Below, piece by piece: positions 30,002 through 32,749 of a stretch of DNA of 32,749 nucleotides (position 1 is the stretch's first letter; the number at the start of each line of letters is the position of its first letter). The DNA lies in the IMG/VR virus record IMGVR_UViG_3300020474_000061, positions 1 through 32,749 of that record. One strand, written 5' to 3'. The notes beneath the pieces are model-generated. The model was not told the DNA's origin. It saw only the letters and a list, made by a program, of their open reading frames with translations, and searched no databases. A program made the translations under genes and the position numbers. This DNA is from a virus.

Positions 30002-30874
30002 ATGGAACCATTTGAAATACCAAATATAGAAACCGATGGTGTTAGTATACCTAACATTCATATTAATGGTACTGAAATTAGAATCATTCCTTATTCTGGT
30101 GTAAGAGGTATTGGTAATAATTATGTACAAGATACTCGTGTATGGATAGTTACACCACCACAATCTATACCATCAGCAGTCCCTGTTACTGAACGAATAG
30201 GAACTCCTATTGTTGATATGCCTGGTTGTGTAAAAGTTCATAAAGAAAACGCAAAAAATCCACAAAACAAAAACAAAATGTTAGTGGATAATGATCCTAA
30301 AGGAAATGTAGTATTATGTGATGGTGGTATGCCATACTATGAACCACCTGATTATGATGCTAGAGATTTAACTTGGCAAACTATAACCACAGAAGAACCT
30401 GAAGCTCAAGGTGTAGATACTGGAGAACCACCTGCACCTGATGTAAACACTCCAGAACCGCCTGTAACACCTCCAACTGATAAAGAAGTAGAATGTCCTC
30501 CTATCAATGGAAGACGAGTTGGAGACTTAAATCAAGAGGGTACAGAAAGAGTAACTGGTCATAAATTAACACCTGATGGTCTCATCTGTGAGACATTATG
30601 GGAAGATGTTCCAGCATTGCAACAGTATGTACCGTCAGTATCTGTAATATCAACTACCGCAACGATTGCTACTGTGGCAACTGCGTCTGCCCTATTTGCC
30701 AAACCCCTAGCAGATTTGCTCCTGAGGGTGGTGAAACCTGTAGTGAAGAAAGCTCTTGGGAAGGTTCAGACGATCCTTGGGAAGTCTCCTCAACGGGCTT
30801 CTCGATCCGATATGATTCGGGATCGTTATCGGGAGAAGAAAGGGTTACCTCCTTTGAAGGTGAAGAAGAAGTAG
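30002..30874 (+). CDS. 290-aa conserved cyanophage-type structural protein
   Basis: N-terminal beta region with IPNIETDGVSIPNIHINGTE and IRIIPYSGVRGIGNNYVQDT, then a Pro/Glu/Thr-rich linker at about 125-165 (EEPEAQGVDTGEPPAPDV), a CPPINGRRVGDLN block, and a hydrophobic helix at about 212-240 (VSVISTTATIATVATASALF). The last 45 residues are strongly basic (KPVVKKALGKVQ, YREKKGLPPLKVKKK). I recall such proteins as conserved near tail genes in cyanomyoviruses; function unknown. Its last 206 bases overlap a minus-strand gene that runs into it. Confidence 0.75.
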   Translation: MEPFEIPNIETDGVSIPNIHINGTEIRIIPYSGVRGIGNNYVQDTRVWIVTPPQSIPSAVPVTERIGTPIVDMPGCVKVHKENAKNPQNKNKMLVDNDPKGNVVLCDGGMPYYEPPDYDARDLTWQTITTEEPEAQGVDTGEPPAPDVNTPEPPVTPPTDKEVECPPINGRRVGDLNQEGTERVTGHKLTPDGLICETLWEDVPALQQYVPSVSVISTTATIATVATASALFAKPLADLLLRVVKPVVKKALGKVQTILGKSPQRASRSDMIRDRYREKKGLPPLKVKKK

Positions 30875-31682
30875 GTGGTGTCCATTTAGGTTGTGGTATC
30901 TCATGTTGATGTGGCAGTATCTGACCACCAGGTGATGTTACAACTACATCAGCACAAATACTATAGTAAGGAGATTTTGGATGGAAAAATATTCCTGATT
31001 TTTTTAATTCACCACAATTTTTTAATCTTGCGATTTCAAAGTCTAATCTCTTGTTAGAGACTAATTGAGTTTGCATTGCTATTTGCTGTTCAGCTGCCTG
31101 TTTACATAAATCCTGCATTTTCTTGTTCAATGGTATTGATAATGTAGCAGATATACCAATATTAAATGATTGGTTTGCTCTCATATCAGTCCTTATAGGT
31201 TTATACCATATTGGATCTAAAGTATTATTAGTTACAGCATCAGGTACACCGTCTCCTGCAGGTACTTGAACCTCTATTTGCATATCTTCTCCATCTGGGA
31301 ACCATCTTGTTCCATCATCCTTAGTACGGTTATCATACCATGTCTCCCAAGGATAGTTCTTGACTGTGATTGTTTGAGTGGTTGTTCTACCAGATATATC
31401 TGTTAAATTATATTGTGGTTCGTTATAAAAATCTTCCCAAGGATCTTTTCTGCTATCAGCAAACTGCATGTATGGTGTCATATTGAGAGTCGTACTCTGA
31501 CACGATACCTGTCCACCATAGGTATTAGTTACATATGGACCTTGTAAAACTTGTATTGCCTGGTTGGTTACTGAGCCTGAAGAATTGGCGATTGGATTGG
31601 CAGTGGCACTAACACCGCCAACACCCTCAGCTAAGGCTTTTATTGGTAAGAAATAGTTAACGCCCAAAAGCGTTGCTATCAC
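30669..31682 (-). CDS. Third secreted-type protein, GTG start, convergent overlap
   Basis: No ATG exists in frame between the upstream gene and its hydrophobic N terminus; GTG 31682 overlaps the preceding TGA as GTGA, giving 337 residues beginning (M)IATLLGVNYFLPIKALA-EGVGG, a plausible signal peptide. The mature part has SCQSTTLNMTPYMQF, two WE-rich motifs (DPWEDFYNEPQY and YPWETWYDN), a helix-rich area with QDLCKQAAEQQIAMQTQL, and a Ser/Pro-rich C terminus. Cysteines could form disulphides outside the cytoplasm. The open form to 31988 seen in the same frame overlaps the neighbour gene for its whole first part and is rejected. The last 206 bases lie antisense to the 290-aa gene. Confidence 0.7.
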   Translation of the reverse strand: MIATLLGVNYFLPIKALAEGVGGVSATANPIANSSGSVTNQAIQVLQGPYVTNTYGGQVSCQSTTLNMTPYMQFADSRKDPWEDFYNEPQYNLTDISGRTTTQTITVKNYPWETWYDNRTKDDGTRWFPDGEDMQIEVQVPAGDGVPDAVTNNTLDPIWYKPIRTDMRANQSFNIGISATLSIPLNKKMQDLCKQAAEQQIAMQTQLVSNKRLDFEIARLKNCGELKKSGIFFHPKSPYYSICADVVVTSPGGQILPHQHEIPQPKWTPPTSSSPSKEVTLSSPDNDPESYRIEKPVEETSQGSSEPSQELSSLQVSPPSGANLLGVWQIGQTQLPQ

Positions 31683-32146
31683 TGGGTAAATGTACTTGTT
31701 GTATCTGTGACGCTTTGGATAGTGGTTACTCTCTGTATTATTGTTTGATTCGTCATCCCAGGTCCTTGATAACTTTGAGTAAATTGGAAGGCTGCTCCTG
31801 GTGTTGTTTGGGTAAAGTTGTTTTGAGCTGAGAAGTCTAACGCATCGAAGGAAGAAGTTACGCTGCCTGTTACTGCTGCGTCTCCTGACCCTACGGTTGG
31901 GTTGACTGTTACTGTCGATGTCGATGTTGGTGGGTTTAATGGCTGACCATTGTTGTCTATGCCTACCCCAGTCACTGAGTATTCCCATCCTGTCCTATAA
32001 TCAATGGAATTTATGGTTTCCGTTACTGTAGATTCAGTTTCGGTATGGCTCGTCATTGAGCCTTGCTGAAAATTGGGGACCACTGGCACTGCTCTTGCAG
32101 CTCCAGTACTACCTAACAATACTAATATAGTTATAAGCCTTTTCAT
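31679..32146 (-). CDS. Second secreted-type protein, 155 aa
   Basis: Signal peptide MKRLITILVLLGSTGAARA with AxA cleavage before VPVVP. The mature part is Thr/Ser/Gly-rich beta sequence (SHTETESTVTETINSIDYRT, NPTVGSGDAAVTGSVTSS). The block TPGAAFQFTQSYQGPG matches VPGATFSFSQAYTQAD in the 164-aa neighbour, so the two are paralogues. Likely exported or virion-bound adhesin-like protein. Confidence 0.75.
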   Translation of the reverse strand: MKRLITILVLLGSTGAARAVPVVPNFQQGSMTSHTETESTVTETINSIDYRTGWEYSVTGVGIDNNGQPLNPPTSTSTVTVNPTVGSGDAAVTGSVTSSFDALDFSAQNNFTQTTPGAAFQFTQSYQGPGMTNQTIIQRVTTIQSVTDTTSTFTQ

Positions 32147-32154
32147 GACCTATT

Positions 32155-32649
32155 TTATCGTACGGTAACCTCGGTTACGAACTGAGTCGTAGCTGAAGTA
32201 TTTGCTCCACCAGGTGCCACACTACTAAAAGCGTGATTGCTAGATGTTTGACCAGCTAAATTACCAACTGTTCCGCCAGCAGTACTAGTAACATTACCAA
32301 AATTAGCAGTCTCACCAACTGTTACAGCACCTGTAGGAACTGCATCGGCTTGGGTGTAGGCTTGGCTAAAGCTGAAAGTTGCACCAGGAACATCCTGAGT
32401 TGCTGAAATTGTACCTGGAGCATATACGCCCGAAGTTACTGTGCCAGCAGAAATAGTATTAGCAGTAGTACCATCAGTGGTATCAACACCACTACCAGAA
32501 ATCGAGAAAGATGACCCAATTCTCTCAGCCGAAGTATGGGCTCCTCCTACGCTCAACTGCACACTAGATGCATATCGAGTTGTAATATCGGCTCTCGCTG
32601 CAAGCGGAGCACTCATCAATAACATTATAAAAGGGATAAACCTTTTCAT
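32155..32649 (-). CDS. First secreted-type protein, 164 aa
   Basis: Signal peptide MKRFIPFIMLLMSAPLAARA with cleavage after ARA (before DITTRYASS). The mature domain is Ser/Thr/Gly-rich and ends with a beta-like TSATTQFVTEVTVR. Late promoter about 24 bases upstream. Phage proteins with Sec signals in a T4-like phage are unusual; the host membrane or periplasm could be the target, inference only. Confidence 0.75.
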   Translation of the reverse strand: MKRFIPFIMLLMSAPLAARADITTRYASSVQLSVGGAHTSAERIGSSFSISGSGVDTTDGTTANTISAGTVTSGVYAPGTISATQDVPGATFSFSQAYTQADAVPTGAVTVGETANFGNVTSTAGGTVGNLAGQTSSNHAFSSVAPGGANTSATTQFVTEVTVR

Positions 32650-32672
32650 TAGAATTAGTGCTTTAAGCCTCT

Positions 32673-32680
32673 CTATTTAG
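32673..32680 (-). promoter_or_regulatory. Late-type promoter for the secreted-protein genes
   Basis: CTAAATAG on the minus strand, 24 bases before the ATG at 32649. Same form as the CTAAATA at 29692-29698. The remaining 69 bases to the right edge show no gene. Confidence 0.55.
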
Positions 32681-32749
32681 GCATTTTTACTTTGTCATTT
32701 CTGATACAATCTACCACCTATATCATTGTAGACATCAGATAGTTTTGTA

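Noticed and set aside
30598-30909. 103-codon plus-strand frame with many cysteines
   Set aside because: It is an out-of-frame reading of the 290-aa gene end and has no start signals.
31683-31988. N-terminal extension of the 337-aa protein to 439 aa
   Set aside because: The added 102 residues lie in another frame of the 155-aa gene, are Arg/Asn/Ser-rich without order, and would put the signal peptide in the middle of the protein.

Overview
The window looks like part of a large T4-like myovirus (cyanophage type) infecting marine picocyanobacteria. The evidence is a compact, AT-rich, almost entirely minus-strand gene layout; baseplate proteins of the gp25 and gp6 families; two very large fibre proteins, one ending in a peptidase S74 chaperone domain; a 2-oxoglutarate hydroxylase; a flavin-dependent halogenase; and T4-type late promoter motifs (TATAAATA, GATAAATA, CTAAATA). 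The host is inferred from family knowledge. No photosynthesis gene, tRNA or CRISPR array is visible here.

Reading the minus strand from right to left: 32649-30669 holds three consecutive secreted-type proteins, each with a signal peptide, the last one overlapping the 3' end of a convergent plus-strand gene. 29731-30874 holds the only two plus-strand genes, set off by divergent late promoters at about 29690-29730. 29660-19484 is the fibre block: a 1748-residue fibre with an S74 tail, an 860-residue fibre, a 567-residue collagen-like protein and, directly after it, a PKHD/prolyl-hydroxylase-type dioxygenase. 19438-14464 is a tightly coupled operon with a ligase-fold nucleotidyltransferase-like protein, a flavin-dependent halogenase, a second and degenerate halogenase, three or four small membrane proteins and a conserved small protein.

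14413-14216 has a promoter, no ORF, a closed multi-hairpin fold and a strong terminator; it is the best candidate here for an undescribed structured non-coding RNA. 14182-11302 is one transcription unit with a Cys-rich zinc-type protein, a possible PD-(D/E)xK nuclease, a DEAH helicase and several tiny proteins. 11278-5735 is an early-type region of about twenty small genes without recognisable function, joined mostly by TAATG or ATGA overlaps and divided into units by recurring promoter-leader modules and stem-loops. 5480-3394 has three consensus-like sigma-70 promoters, two tiny genes, a glycosyltransferase-like gene and four coupled small genes. 3371-1 returns to late genes: late promoter, gp25, gp6 and a partial structural gene.

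The parts most likely to work together are (i) collagen-like fibre plus hydroxylase: nearly all prolines of the G-x-y repeats sit in the third (Y) position, the classic hydroxylation site; (ii) the tandem halogenase pair with the ligase-like protein and small membrane proteins; and (iii) the ncRNA with the adjacent nuclease/helicase unit. All functional links are inferences from sequence motifs and position.
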